Shown: positions 39,246 through 46,787 of the stretch, piece after piece
Layout: every line of letters starts with the position of its first letter
Position numbering within the stretch: position 1 is the first letter of the stretch
NCBI RefSeq assembly: GCF_017876405.1
Contig: NZ_JAGINW010000001.1
Location: forward strand, 558,001-622,000
Origin: Kibdelosporangium banguiense
Lineage (GTDB): Bacteria; Actinomycetota; Actinomycetes; Mycobacteriales; Pseudonocardiaceae
Direction of reading: 5' to 3'
Length of the DNA stretch: 64,000 bases
Notes under the pieces: generated by a model
Database searches by the model: none
The model's input: the letters and a program-made list of their open reading frames with translations, nothing else
Told to the model about the DNA's origin: nothing
Made by a program: the position numbers and the translations under genes

Positions 39246-40481
39246 ATGCTGCAGGTCACTGAGCAGGACCAGGACCGTGCGGCGCGCACGGCGAGGTGGA
39301 TCTACATCGGGATCGCGTACCTCGCCCTGGCGTTCGCGGTCACCTGGACGCTGGTCCAGCCGGAGCTCACGCCGCGGCCGGGCCGCACGCTCGCGTTGAG
39401 CGCGGCGGCCGCGGTGTGGCTCACCGGGTTCGCCGTCTGGTGGCCGGCCTGGCCGCGGCGCCGGGTCTGGGCAGTGATCGGATATCTGGGTCTGCTCGCG
39501 CTCAACGCCACGTTGATGGCCAGCAGTGAGACGTTCACCGCGTTCGTGTGGGTCGGCTACCCGTTCGCCTTCGCGATCTTCCCGGCCCGGTGGGCCGTCT
39601 TCGCAGTGACCGCGAACGCGTTCTGCACGTTCGTGGCGCAGAGCGGGGCCCTGCAGCAGAGCTCGCCGTACACCGTGATGATCGCGATCGCCGGGCCGGT
39701 GATCTTCGCGGGCTGGTACGCGGGCGTCGAGAGTGAGAAACGCAAGAAGGCGATCGCGCAGCTGACGGACACCAACCGGCGCCTGGCGAGCGCCATGGAG
39801 GAGAACGCCGGGCTGCACGCGCAGCTCATGGCGCAGGCGCGCGAGGCGGGCGTCCTCGACGAGCGTCAGCGGATGGCGCGCGAGATCCACGACACCCTGG
39901 CGCAGGAACTCGCGGCGATGATCAGGCAGCTGCAGGCCGCCGACCGGGTCCGGGAACAACCGGCCCAATGGCAGCACCACATGGACCAGGTCCAGATGCT
40001 GGCCCGCCGCAGCCTGTCGGAGGCGCGCCGGTCGGTTCAGGCGCTGCGGCCGGAACCGCTGGTGCGTTCCAGGCTGCCGGACGCGATCGAGGAGATGGCG
40101 CACGCGTGGAGCCAGACTTCGCGGGTGGCGTTGACGTTCGGCACCAACGGCACACCGGCGCCGATGATCCCAGGTATCGAGGTCGCGCTGTTCCGGGTCG
40201 CGCAGGAGGCCTTGGCCAACGTCGCCAAGCACGCGGGTGCGTCACGCGTCGGCATCACGCTGTCCTACCTGGACGACCTGGTCCTGTTGGATGTCCGGGA
40301 CGACGGCGCCGGATTCGAGCCAGGCAAGGTGGCGCCCGGCGGGGACCATGGGTACGGCCTGAGCACCATGCGTCAGCGGCTGCTCGGCGTGGGTGGGACC
40401 CTGGAGATCGAGAGCGGGCCGGGTGAGGGGACCGCCATCGGAGCCAGCGTCCCGGCGATCCGGGCAGAGGGAGACGCGTGA
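39246..40481 (+). CDS. NarL-type sensor histidine kinase (module 2)
   Basis: 411 residues: five or six membrane helices over residues ~18-155, a coiled coil (KKAIAQLTDTNRRLASAMEENAG), HisKA_3 with phospho-His in ERQRMAREIHDTLAQELA, N-box VAQEALANVAKHAG and G-boxes VRDDGAGFEPG and GYGLSTMRQRLLG. Unlike the module 1 kinase it has a single short membrane sensor and no repeats, so the two input domains are unrelated although the exporters are paralogous. ATG preceded by GAGGAG. Overlaps the regulator start by one base (TGATG). Confidence 0.93.
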   Translation: MLQVTEQDQDRAARTARWIYIGIAYLALAFAVTWTLVQPELTPRPGRTLALSAAAAVWLTGFAVWWPAWPRRRVWAVIGYLGLLALNATLMASSETFTAFVWVGYPFAFAIFPARWAVFAVTANAFCTFVAQSGALQQSSPYTVMIAIAGPVIFAGWYAGVESEKRKKAIAQLTDTNRRLASAMEENAGLHAQLMAQAREAGVLDERQRMAREIHDTLAQELAAMIRQLQAADRVREQPAQWQHHMDQVQMLARRSLSEARRSVQALRPEPLVRSRLPDAIEEMAHAWSQTSRVALTFGTNGTPAPMIPGIEVALFRVAQEALANVAKHAGASRVGITLSYLDDLVLLDVRDDGAGFEPGKVAPGGDHGYGLSTMRQRLLGVGGTLEIESGPGEGTAIGASVPAIRAEGDA

Positions 40482-41101
40482 TGATCCGGCTGCTGATCGT
40501 GGACGACCACCCGGTCGTCCGGGACGGGCTGCGGGCCGCGTTCACCGGCGAGCCGGACATCGAGGTGGTCGGTGAGGCGGGCAACGGCCTGCAGGCCATC
40601 GAGATGGTGTCCGCGAACCAGGCCAACGTGGTGCTGATGGATCTGCGGATGCCGGAGCTCGACGGGGTGCGCGCGATCCGCCGGCTGCGGGAGTCCGCGC
40701 CGGACACCCGCGTCCTGGTGCTGACAACGTTCGACACCGACAGCGATGTGCTGCCCGCGATCGAGGCGGGGGCGACGGGCTACTTGCTCAAGGACGCGTC
40801 GACCGAGGAACTGCTGCGGGCGGTCCGCGCAGCGCACCAGGGCCAGTCTGTGCTGTCGCCGTCGGTCGCGAACCGTCTCGTCGGTCAGGTGCGTAAGCCA
40901 CAACGCGGCACGCTGAGCCCGCGTGAGCTTGAAGTCCTACGGCTGGTCGCAGCCGGTGCCACGAACCGCGAAGCCGCGTCGAAGCTGTTCATCAGCGAAG
41001 CCAGCATCAAGACGCACCTGCTGCACATCTACGCCAAGCTCGACGTCCGGGACCGAGCCGCCGCCGTCGGGGAGGCCTACCGGCGGGGCCTGCTGGACTG
41101 A
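40481..41101 (+). CDS. NarL/FixJ-family response regulator (module 2)
   Basis: 206 residues from ATG 40481; GTG 40478 is one codon earlier. Acidic pair in LLIVDDHPVVRDGL, phospho-Asp in VVLMDLRMPELDG, Lys in YLLKDAS, and a LuxR HTH LSPRELEVLRLVAAGATNREAASKLFISEASIKTHLLHIYAKL. Cognate to the kinase it overlaps, and presumed activator of the exporter upstream. Confidence 0.94.
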   Translation: MIRLLIVDDHPVVRDGLRAAFTGEPDIEVVGEAGNGLQAIEMVSANQANVVLMDLRMPELDGVRAIRRLRESAPDTRVLVLTTFDTDSDVLPAIEAGATGYLLKDASTEELLRAVRAAHQGQSVLSPSVANRLVGQVRKPQRGTLSPRELEVLRLVAAGATNREAASKLFISEASIKTHLLHIYAKLDVRDRAAAVGEAYRRGLLD

Positions 41102-41139
41102 CGCAACCAAGTCGATCTTCCGACGTCCTCCTCAGCGTG

Positions 41140-42135
41140 ATGAAGCGCCCGTGGGTCCGCCATTCACTGACCACGCTGGGTGCCTTGATGATGGTGCCGC
41201 TGCTCGCGCTCACAGTGATCGTGACCTGGTTGTGGACGCAAGGCTCCGGGCACGTCCCCGCCGACGCCCGCGGCAACGGGTCGGACGCCATGTGGCTGGG
41301 GCACGCCTGGGTCGACGGTCGCAAAACGCAGTCCGATGTGGACGCTCTGACCGAACACCTGAAACAGACCGAGATCCGGGACCTGTTCGTCCATAGTGGC
41401 CCGCTTTCGCCGGACGGCTCGCTGGACCCGTCACTACGGCCACAGGCCAAGTGGCTGGTCGCGGCAATGCACCGGGCGATGCCGGGAGTCCGCGTGCAGG
41501 CCTGGCTCGGCGCGGTCGTCGCCAAAGACCGGCTGAATCCAGATAACGATGGTATCCGGAAACTGATGGTCGCCAGCGCGGCCCAGGTGCTCGACGACGG
41601 GTTCGACGGCGTGCACTACGACCTGGAGCCAATGGCTGACGGGACAACAGGTTTCCTGCGACTGCTGGAAAGCACGCGCGAGCTGACACGCGCCCGCGAC
41701 GCGGTCCTGTCCGTGGCCGCTCACCAGGTGGAAGTGGTCCCAGGCATGCGCCGCCTCGGACAGTTGATGATCGGCAAGCCGCACTGGTGGACAACCGGAT
41801 ACCTACGGAATGTGGCTGAGCGTGTGGATCAGGTCGCGATCATGGCCTACGACACCGGAGTGCCGTTCGAGACCGGATACAGCGGCTACGTGCGGGCCCA
41901 GACAAAGAAAGCCCTGGAAGCCGTACCGTCAACAGTGGCTTTGTTCATCGGAATCCCCGCCTACCACTCCGCAGGCCCAGGGCACACCGACGCGGAGACA
42001 GTCCCAGCGGCACTTCGCGGCGTCCGGCTGGCCTTGGACGGCGGGAAGCCGGAGCGGCCGTTCGGCGTCGCGGTCTACATAGATTTCGAAGCCACCGCAC
42101 AAGATTGGGCGGCGTACCGCACGGAATGGCGTTAG
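41140..42135 (+). CDS. membrane-anchored GH18-like (chitinase-fold) protein
   Basis: 331 residues. An N-terminal anchor (TLGALMMVPLLALTVIVTWLW) is followed by an extracellular TIM-barrel-like domain. GFDGVHYDLEPM resembles the catalytic DxxDxDxE strand of glycoside hydrolase family 18, keeping the terminal Asp and Glu but with His-Tyr in place of the earlier acids; VDQVAIMAYDTG matches the later QxxxMxYD strand. Activity on a glycan is plausible but the partial motif leaves open a binding-only role. Starts after the module 2 regulator, without clear coupling; no strong ribosome site. Confidence 0.72.
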   Translation: MKRPWVRHSLTTLGALMMVPLLALTVIVTWLWTQGSGHVPADARGNGSDAMWLGHAWVDGRKTQSDVDALTEHLKQTEIRDLFVHSGPLSPDGSLDPSLRPQAKWLVAAMHRAMPGVRVQAWLGAVVAKDRLNPDNDGIRKLMVASAAQVLDDGFDGVHYDLEPMADGTTGFLRLLESTRELTRARDAVLSVAAHQVEVVPGMRRLGQLMIGKPHWWTTGYLRNVAERVDQVAIMAYDTGVPFETGYSGYVRAQTKKALEAVPSTVALFIGIPAYHSAGPGHTDAETVPAALRGVRLALDGGKPERPFGVAVYIDFEATAQDWAAYRTEWR

Positions 42136-42147
42136 GGCAACAAAAAT

Positions 42148-42190
42148 GCCCCTCGCGGTGAGCGGTCGGGTTTGCTCACACGCGAGGGGC
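42148..42190. terminator. strong intrinsic terminator for the minus-strand redox operon (bidirectional)
   Basis: GCCCCTCGCGGTGAGC (42148-42163) pairs with GCTCAC-A-CGCGAGGGGC (42174-42190), 16 base pairs with one bulged A and a 10-nt loop. On the minus strand the hairpin is followed by ATTTTTG, a true U-tract, so it ends the operon at 42246-45975. It also lies just after the GH18-like gene on the plus strand. Confidence 0.88.
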
Positions 42191-42245
42191 GCACCGCGAC
42201 GGCCGAGGGCCCGGCCGCCGCGGCGTTGCTCGGCCAGCCGTGTCT

Positions 42246-44456
42246 CTAGCCGAACCCTCTGGTCGCTCGCCCAACGGGCAAGCGAACGTCTTCTCGTGCG
42301 TCAGGCCGCGCGACGGGCTGCATCGACGGGAACGATGGGTGCTCCATCATCGGCATGGGAGGCCGCTGAACCGGACGCATCGACGGGAATGACGGATGCT
42401 CCATCCTCGGCGCGTCGGCCGCAGGACGCGCGACCGGCCGCATGTTCGGAAAGGACGGATGCTGGCTGGGCGGAATGGGCGGCATCGGCGGTAGCGGCAT
42501 GCGCTCCGACGAGTCCATCTGGTCCAGGTCCATCGGTGCCCGCTCCGAGCGGCGCTCGCGCTCGACGCGACGCTCCCGGTCGATCCTGCGGTCCGCCCGG
42601 CGTTGTCTCGCCGGCGGCGGCGCCGGTCTCATCGCCGCCGCCGGCGTGTCCGGCACCGGAATGTTCGGCACCGACAGGTTTGACAACGACAGGTTGGGCG
42701 CGGACAGGTTCGGGATGGCCGACGTCTCCGGCATGCTCGGCTCGGAGGTGATGGCCGGCATCATCTCGGTCACCGCCATGTCGGGACGGGGCATCTGCCC
42801 GGAGTGCCAGGGGCCGGAGTTCATCGGCGGCGGCATCGGGGTGCGGGGCTCCGAAGGCCTTGGCACAGGCGACATCGCACGCATGGACGGTGTCGACATA
42901 GGGGGTGCCGACATCGGCATGGAGTTCATGGGAGGGCGCTGTACCGGGGCCATCGCCCGCATCGACGGCGTCGCCATCGGCATGGACGGCATCGGCCGGG
43001 AATGCTGGACCGGGCGGTTGACCGCCGCCGCCGGCATCATCGGCCGCTGGTATGGACCGGACGGCATCGCCGGCCGGGCCACTGGCATGGAGAAAGGTGC
43101 CGTGTTGGGAGCGGCCTGCGGTGCCGACTGGAGCGCGGCCATGGCCGGGACCTGGGTCGGCATCTCGGACATCGGCACCGGCGGGGCCATGCCCAGCGCG
43201 GGGATCGATGGCCGCTGCTGGACCGCGGGCGCGGCCTTCGGGGCCGGGGCGACCGGACGCTTGGCCGGGGTCTCGGGAACCGGCAGCAGCTTGTGCAGTT
43301 CCTCGGTCCACTTGATCATCGCGCGCGGGGTGTCCCAGCCGCACACACCGACCAGCTTGCCGTCCCGGACATAGCCGGTGACGCCTGGTGTGCCCGGGGT
43401 TCCGTCGGCGAGGTGGACGGTGTCCTTGCCCAGCGAGGGAACGCCGGCGATCTGCAGCCGGACGTCGTACTGGCCGGACCAGACGCGCGGGATCGGCGTG
43501 AACGGAGTCGCCTTCTCGCGCCCCAGAAGCAGGTTCTCCGCCGCGTGGCGGCCCATCTCGACCGCGTTGATCCAGTGCTCGATGCGGCGCGGCGTGTCGT
43601 CGTACCGCAGGTTCGGGAAACGCGCGCAGTCGCCGACTGCCACAACGTCTTCAGCACCTGCAGCGAACAGCGTGGCGTCGCAGAGCACGCCGTCCTCAAG
43701 CACCAGGCCGGATCCGCGCATCCACTCGACCGCGGGGATCGAGCCGACAGCCATGATCACGCAGCCGGCCACGAGCAGCTGGCCATCGGTGGTGTGCATG
43801 GCGATGGAGTCGTCGGAGACCACCCAGTTGCGGATGTCCGTGCCCATCGCCATCCGGGCATGGTGCTTGCGGTGCAACGTGTCCACTGCGGACGCGACCT
43901 CGTTGCCGAGGTTTCGCAGCGGGAACTTCGACCGGCCGACCATGGTCACGTCACGGCCCATCTTGCGGGCGCTGGCGGCCACGTCACAGCCGATGTATCC
44001 GGTGCCGAGCACGACGATCGGCAGGTCGCACTCCTGGATGGTGCGCTTGGCGGCCATCGCTTCGTCGACTGTGCGCATGGTGTGCACGCGCGGGCTGTGC
44101 CGGGGAACTCCCTTGAGGTGCCGGGGTTCCACGCCGGTGGCGATGATCAGGCCGTCGTACTTGATCTCCTCGCCACCCGGCAGGTGCACGACCTTTCGTT
44201 GCGTTTCAAGCCGTTCCGCCCGGGTACCCAGCCGCCAGCGAGCGCCGGTGTCGACATACCTCTGCAGCGTCAGGTCCGCCGCCCGATCGGTGCCGGCCAG
44301 CAGATTCTTCGACACCAGCGGTCGGTGGTACGGCCATCGGGGCTCGTCACCGATGATCACCAGCTCACCGTCATAGTCCATCTCGCGCAGGCGTTCCGCG
44401 GCCCGTAAGCCGCCGACACCCGCGCCGACGATGACGATGCGTTCGAAGTCGGTCAT
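42246..44456 (-). CDS. FAD/NAD(P)-dependent ferredoxin reductase-like protein with Pro/Met-rich repeat tail
   Basis: 736 residues. Residues 1-390 are a pyridine-nucleotide disulfide-type reductase of the rubredoxin/ferredoxin reductase kind: FAD motif VIVGAGVGGLRAAERL (8-23), NAD(P) motif VVLGTGYIGCDVAASA (148-163), and FAD-binding VAVGDCARF. No redox CxxxxC pair is present, so electrons should pass to a separate carrier. Residues ~391-736 are low-complexity, rich in Pro and Met (about 38 Met), without Cys, and include three copies of HPSFPxMxPVxRP (666-678, 687-699, 706-718), two of TPSMRAMxPVxRP (496-508, 522-534) and a basic patch at 618-639. The ferredoxin gene ends immediately before its ATG (TAG-ATG), so the two proteins probably form a pair. 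Tail function unknown. Confidence 0.87.
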   Translation of the reverse strand: MTDFERIVIVGAGVGGLRAAERLREMDYDGELVIIGDEPRWPYHRPLVSKNLLAGTDRAADLTLQRYVDTGARWRLGTRAERLETQRKVVHLPGGEEIKYDGLIIATGVEPRHLKGVPRHSPRVHTMRTVDEAMAAKRTIQECDLPIVVLGTGYIGCDVAASARKMGRDVTMVGRSKFPLRNLGNEVASAVDTLHRKHHARMAMGTDIRNWVVSDDSIAMHTTDGQLLVAGCVIMAVGSIPAVEWMRGSGLVLEDGVLCDATLFAAGAEDVVAVGDCARFPNLRYDDTPRRIEHWINAVEMGRHAAENLLLGREKATPFTPIPRVWSGQYDVRLQIAGVPSLGKDTVHLADGTPGTPGVTGYVRDGKLVGVCGWDTPRAMIKWTEELHKLLPVPETPAKRPVAPAPKAAPAVQQRPSIPALGMAPPVPMSEMPTQVPAMAALQSAPQAAPNTAPFSMPVARPAMPSGPYQRPMMPAAAVNRPVQHSRPMPSMPMATPSMRAMAPVQRPPMNSMPMSAPPMSTPSMRAMSPVPRPSEPRTPMPPPMNSGPWHSGQMPRPDMAVTEMMPAITSEPSMPETSAIPNLSAPNLSLSNLSVPNIPVPDTPAAAMRPAPPPARQRRADRRIDRERRVERERRSERAPMDLDQMDSSERMPLPPMPPIPPSQHPSFPNMRPVARPAADAPRMEHPSFPSMRPVQRPPMPMMEHPSFPSMQPVARPDAREDVRLPVGRATRGFG

Positions 44457-44663
44457 CTAAACCCTGTTCACCTTGATGGCCTGCTGGGGACAGCAGCGCG
44501 CGGCTGCTATCGCCTGCTCGACCTGGTCCTCCACCGGTCTCTTCGTGTACAGCAGCCGACCGTCGTGGCTCAGCTGGAACAAGTCCGGGGCTTCCATTTC
44601 ACAGATCGCGAACCGCTCGCAGCGGTCGTTGTCCACTTTGAGGCGAACCCTCTGGCCTTTCAT
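44457..44663 (-). CDS. small ferredoxin ([3Fe-4S]/[4Fe-4S] type)
   Basis: 68 residues. Cluster ligands C15 and C21 in DRCERFAICEMEAP and C58 in ARCCPQQAI follow the pattern of the single-cluster ferredoxins that partner P450s and FAD reductases in actinobacteria; an extra Cys57 precedes C58. ATG 44663 overlaps the stop of the membrane protein as ATGA and has GGAGGAG upstream; longer frames run into that gene. Expected electron carrier between the FAD reductase and the bis-heme membrane protein. Confidence 0.92.
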   Translation of the reverse strand: MKGQRVRLKVDNDRCERFAICEMEAPDLFQLSHDGRLLYTKRPVEDQVEQAIAAARCCPQQAIKVNRV

Positions 44664-45247
44664 ACCTGCTCCTCCACGAGTCCGATCTGCACCAGCATTC
44701 GCGTGGGCACGAACCGCAGGATCGACAAGGTAACGGTTGGGATGAGCAATGTCAGCCCCACGAGCCACACCAATGACAGATGGCTGTTGGCCATCGCGCC
44801 GAGCAGCGAGTGGATCGCCAGGAGCGGCAACGCGAGGTACGCCGACCGGTGAATCCACTGCCACCGGCGGTAGGACGTCCAGTTGTACATCGTGGCTGTG
44901 ATCGCGATGGCGATCATCAGTTCCAGGCCGACGATAGCAATGGCGTACCGGAAGTCCATGCCGATCGGGATGGTGATCTCCGCGATGGAGAACTTCCCGT
45001 CCTGGAAGAACAGGAAGCCCATCGCGTGCACGATTCCGAAAGCGATGGTCAGTGTGGCCAGGACCATATGCAGCGAACGCAAGGTCTTGCGTTCACCCAG
45101 TCTTCGGGCCCAGCCGGTCTTGGTCAGCACGCCCCAGCAGATCGTCAGGCACATCAACGAATAGGAGACGCGCGCGGCGACAGCAGCGACGCCGCGAAGG
45201 CCCTCATCAGCCGCGCCACCGACGGCGAGGATCATGATGTCGTTCAA
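44660..45247 (-). CDS. ferric reductase-like transmembrane (bis-heme b) protein
   Basis: 195 residues with about five or six membrane helices. Four histidines form two intramembrane pairs, H60/H74 (LHMVLATLTIAFGIVHAM) and H133/H146 (WIHRSAYLALPLLAIH), the usual spacing for two stacked b-type haems in ferric reductase/MsrQ-type proteins. It lacks the FAD/NAD domain of full ferric reductases, which fits a separate FAD protein and ferredoxin. TTG 45247 overlaps the DUF4142 stop (TTGA) with AAGGA nine bases before; ATG 45235 is the alternative. Predicted to move electrons across the membrane. Confidence 0.82.
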   Translation of the reverse strand: MNDIMILAVGGAADEGLRGVAAVAARVSYSLMCLTICWGVLTKTGWARRLGERKTLRSLHMVLATLTIAFGIVHAMGFLFFQDGKFSIAEITIPIGMDFRYAIAIVGLELMIAIAITATMYNWTSYRRWQWIHRSAYLALPLLAIHSLLGAMANSHLSLVWLVGLTLLIPTVTLSILRFVPTRMLVQIGLVEEQV

Positions 45248-45975
45248 CGTGCGTATTCCTTGTCTACATACGTCCGAACACGTGGTTCGTCGGAGACCGG
45301 GCCGTCGGATTGCCGGTAACGGCGCCGGTTGCGACTGGTCGCCAGCCACAGCACGAAGATCGTGAGGGCGACCATCAGCGGCACCAGTGCCACCGCGACC
45401 ACCATGTCAGTGCCTTCCGAGTCCGACGCCAGCTTCAGCGGTGTCGGGTCCGCGAGAGCGTCGTACGCGACGTTGTTCGTGCTCTCCAGGATCGTCATGT
45501 GCTTCATCACGATGGTGTTCGCGGTCGTGGCGAACTTGCGGATCTCCGGGTCCGTTGTGGTGGCACGAACCTGGGCGATCAGCGGAAAGATCATCCCGTG
45601 GGCGGAGCGAAGGCGCATCGCCCATACGGAGTCAAACTGCGCGCCGGTGGAGGTGGCCATCTCGGTGAGCCAGCTCTTCTGGGCGTCGTTCGGCTCGGCC
45701 GGCAGGGCCTTGTTGTACAGCGCCGCGACCCGGCGGACCTCCTGGTCGAGTACCGCGTGGTCGGTCATCAGCGTGCGGCCGACCTCCTGGACCCTGGGGT
45801 CGTCGGAGCGTTCGGTGGCCATCTCGCCCGCGGGCATCTCCCAGAGCCCGGCCAGCCGGACCTTGGTGAGCAGATCGCCGTCGAGCGTCCTGAGATCGCC
45901 GTTCGGCTGCGCCCAGGCGACGGACGGCGAGGCGAACAACAGCAGGAACACCAGCGACGTGAGAAGTCGTTTCAC
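45244..45975 (-). CDS. secreted, membrane-anchored DUF4142 (ferritin-like helical) protein
   Basis: 243 residues: signal peptide (KRLLTSLVFLLLFASPSVAWA), DUF4142 helical domain over ~30-175 (LAGLWEMPAGEMATERSDDPRVQEVGRTLMTDHAVLDQEVRRVAA), then a C-terminal membrane helix (MVVAVALVPLMVALTIFVLWLA) and a basic cytosolic tail. Several Met/His/Glu residues (MTDHAVLDQE, HGMIFPL, MKHMTILES) could be metal sites. GTG 45975 is set by AGGAAGG five bases before and by the signal peptide; an upstream frame has no family match. First gene of the redox operon, under the SigL-like promoter. Confidence 0.87.
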   Translation of the reverse strand: MKRLLTSLVFLLLFASPSVAWAQPNGDLRTLDGDLLTKVRLAGLWEMPAGEMATERSDDPRVQEVGRTLMTDHAVLDQEVRRVAALYNKALPAEPNDAQKSWLTEMATSTGAQFDSVWAMRLRSAHGMIFPLIAQVRATTTDPEIRKFATTANTIVMKHMTILESTNNVAYDALADPTPLKLASDSEGTDMVVAVALVPLMVALTIFVLWLATSRNRRRYRQSDGPVSDEPRVRTYVDKEYAR

Positions 45976-46049
45976 GGCATCCTTCCTGTCTCGGGGCGTC
46001 CGTGGCTGACGGACACGCGTGGCGACGTTGCTGGAAAAGGCCGTGTTGA

Positions 46050-46093
46050 ATCCACTGTGGACGTTTCCTGGGACTTCGTCCGCCACAGTGGAT
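46050..46093 (-). repeat. 11-bp inverted repeat in the leader of the redox operon
   Basis: ATCCACTGTGG (46050-46060) and CCACAGTGGAT (46083-46093) pair perfectly, with further pairing GGACG/CGTCC inside. It lies between the SigL-like promoter and the DUF4142 start, so the operon mRNA would carry it as a leader hairpin; it may also be a protein-binding palindrome. Confidence 0.6.
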
Positions 46094-46138
46094 CCGGTGC
46101 GTCCTTCTCGGGGCACCTGGATTGCGCCTTCATCGATG

Positions 46139-46166
46139 GATACGGAGCCGGGGGTTGCTCGGTTCA
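46139..46166 (-). promoter_or_regulatory. ECF (SigL-like) promoter for the redox operon
   Basis: On the minus strand TGAACC (46166-46161), a 16-bp spacer, and CGTATC (46144-46139). This matches the published SigL-type consensus (TGAACC and CGT-based -10) in sequence and spacing, and the adjacent divergent genes encode a sigma factor and anti-sigma of that type. About 165 bp of leader follows before the DUF4142 start. Regulation by that sigma factor is inferred. Confidence 0.65.
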
Positions 46167-46220
46167 AACAAAAATTCCGCAACGATTTGAGACTGGACTC
46201 CCACCGGCGGTCACACCAGG

Positions 46221-46787
46221 ATGTCAGGCGTGGGACGCCACAGCCATTCTGCAAGAGCTCTTCTGGGTGACGAGCTCCCCCGTCATGGACACACCGAGGA
46301 AGACCTGGCTACAGCCTTGTACCGGGACTTCGGGACTCCATTGATGGCCTTCGCGCTCAAGCTGACCGGCAACGACCGGCACTGGGCGGAGGACGTCGTG
46401 CAAGAAACCCTGATCAGGGCCTGGCGCAATGCCGAGAAGCTCGACCGCAGCCCGGACATGCTGCGGGCCTGGCTCTACACGGTCGCCCGGCGCATCGTCA
46501 TCGACGGCAGGCGCAGCAGGAAGGCACGTCCCCAGGAGGTCGAGGAGCCGGACGCGAACTCGGTGGGCGTACCCGACGAATCAGACAGGACACTCAGCGC
46601 GATGGTCGTCTACGACGCACTACGGGTGTTGTCCGACGACCAGCGCGAGGCAATCATGCAGACCTATCTACGTGATCGCACGGTTAACGATGTGGCCGAG
46701 ACACTTGGCGTTCCGCCGGGTACGGTCAAGTCGAGGCTGTACCACGCGGTCCGTGCACTGAGGCGCGCGCTGCGCGATCGGGGGTGA
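46221..46787 (+). CDS. ECF sigma factor, SigL-like
   Basis: 188 residues. Region 2: YRDFGTPLMAFALKLTGNDRHWAEDVVQETLIRAWRNAEKLDRSPDMLRAWLYTVARRIVIDGRR; region 4: LSDDQREAIMQTYLRDRTVNDVAETLGVPPGTVKSRLYHAVRALRRAL. Its stop overlaps the anti-sigma start by GTGA, the standard sigma/anti-sigma coupling. Likely released by an oxidative or envelope signal sensed by the zinc anti-sigma. I did not find a convincing copy of the TGAACC/CGT promoter in front of it, so autoregulation is not shown. Confidence 0.93.
   Translation: MSGVGRHSHSARALLGDELPRHGHTEEDLATALYRDFGTPLMAFALKLTGNDRHWAEDVVQETLIRAWRNAEKLDRSPDMLRAWLYTVARRIVIDGRRSRKARPQEVEEPDANSVGVPDESDRTLSAMVVYDALRVLSDDQREAIMQTYLRDRTVNDVAETLGVPPGTVKSRLYHAVRALRRALRDRG

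Noticed and set aside
42148..42190. Possible attachment site or cruciform at the strong inverted repeat
   Set aside because: The U-tract on the minus strand and its place 56 bp after an operon stop fit an intrinsic terminator better.
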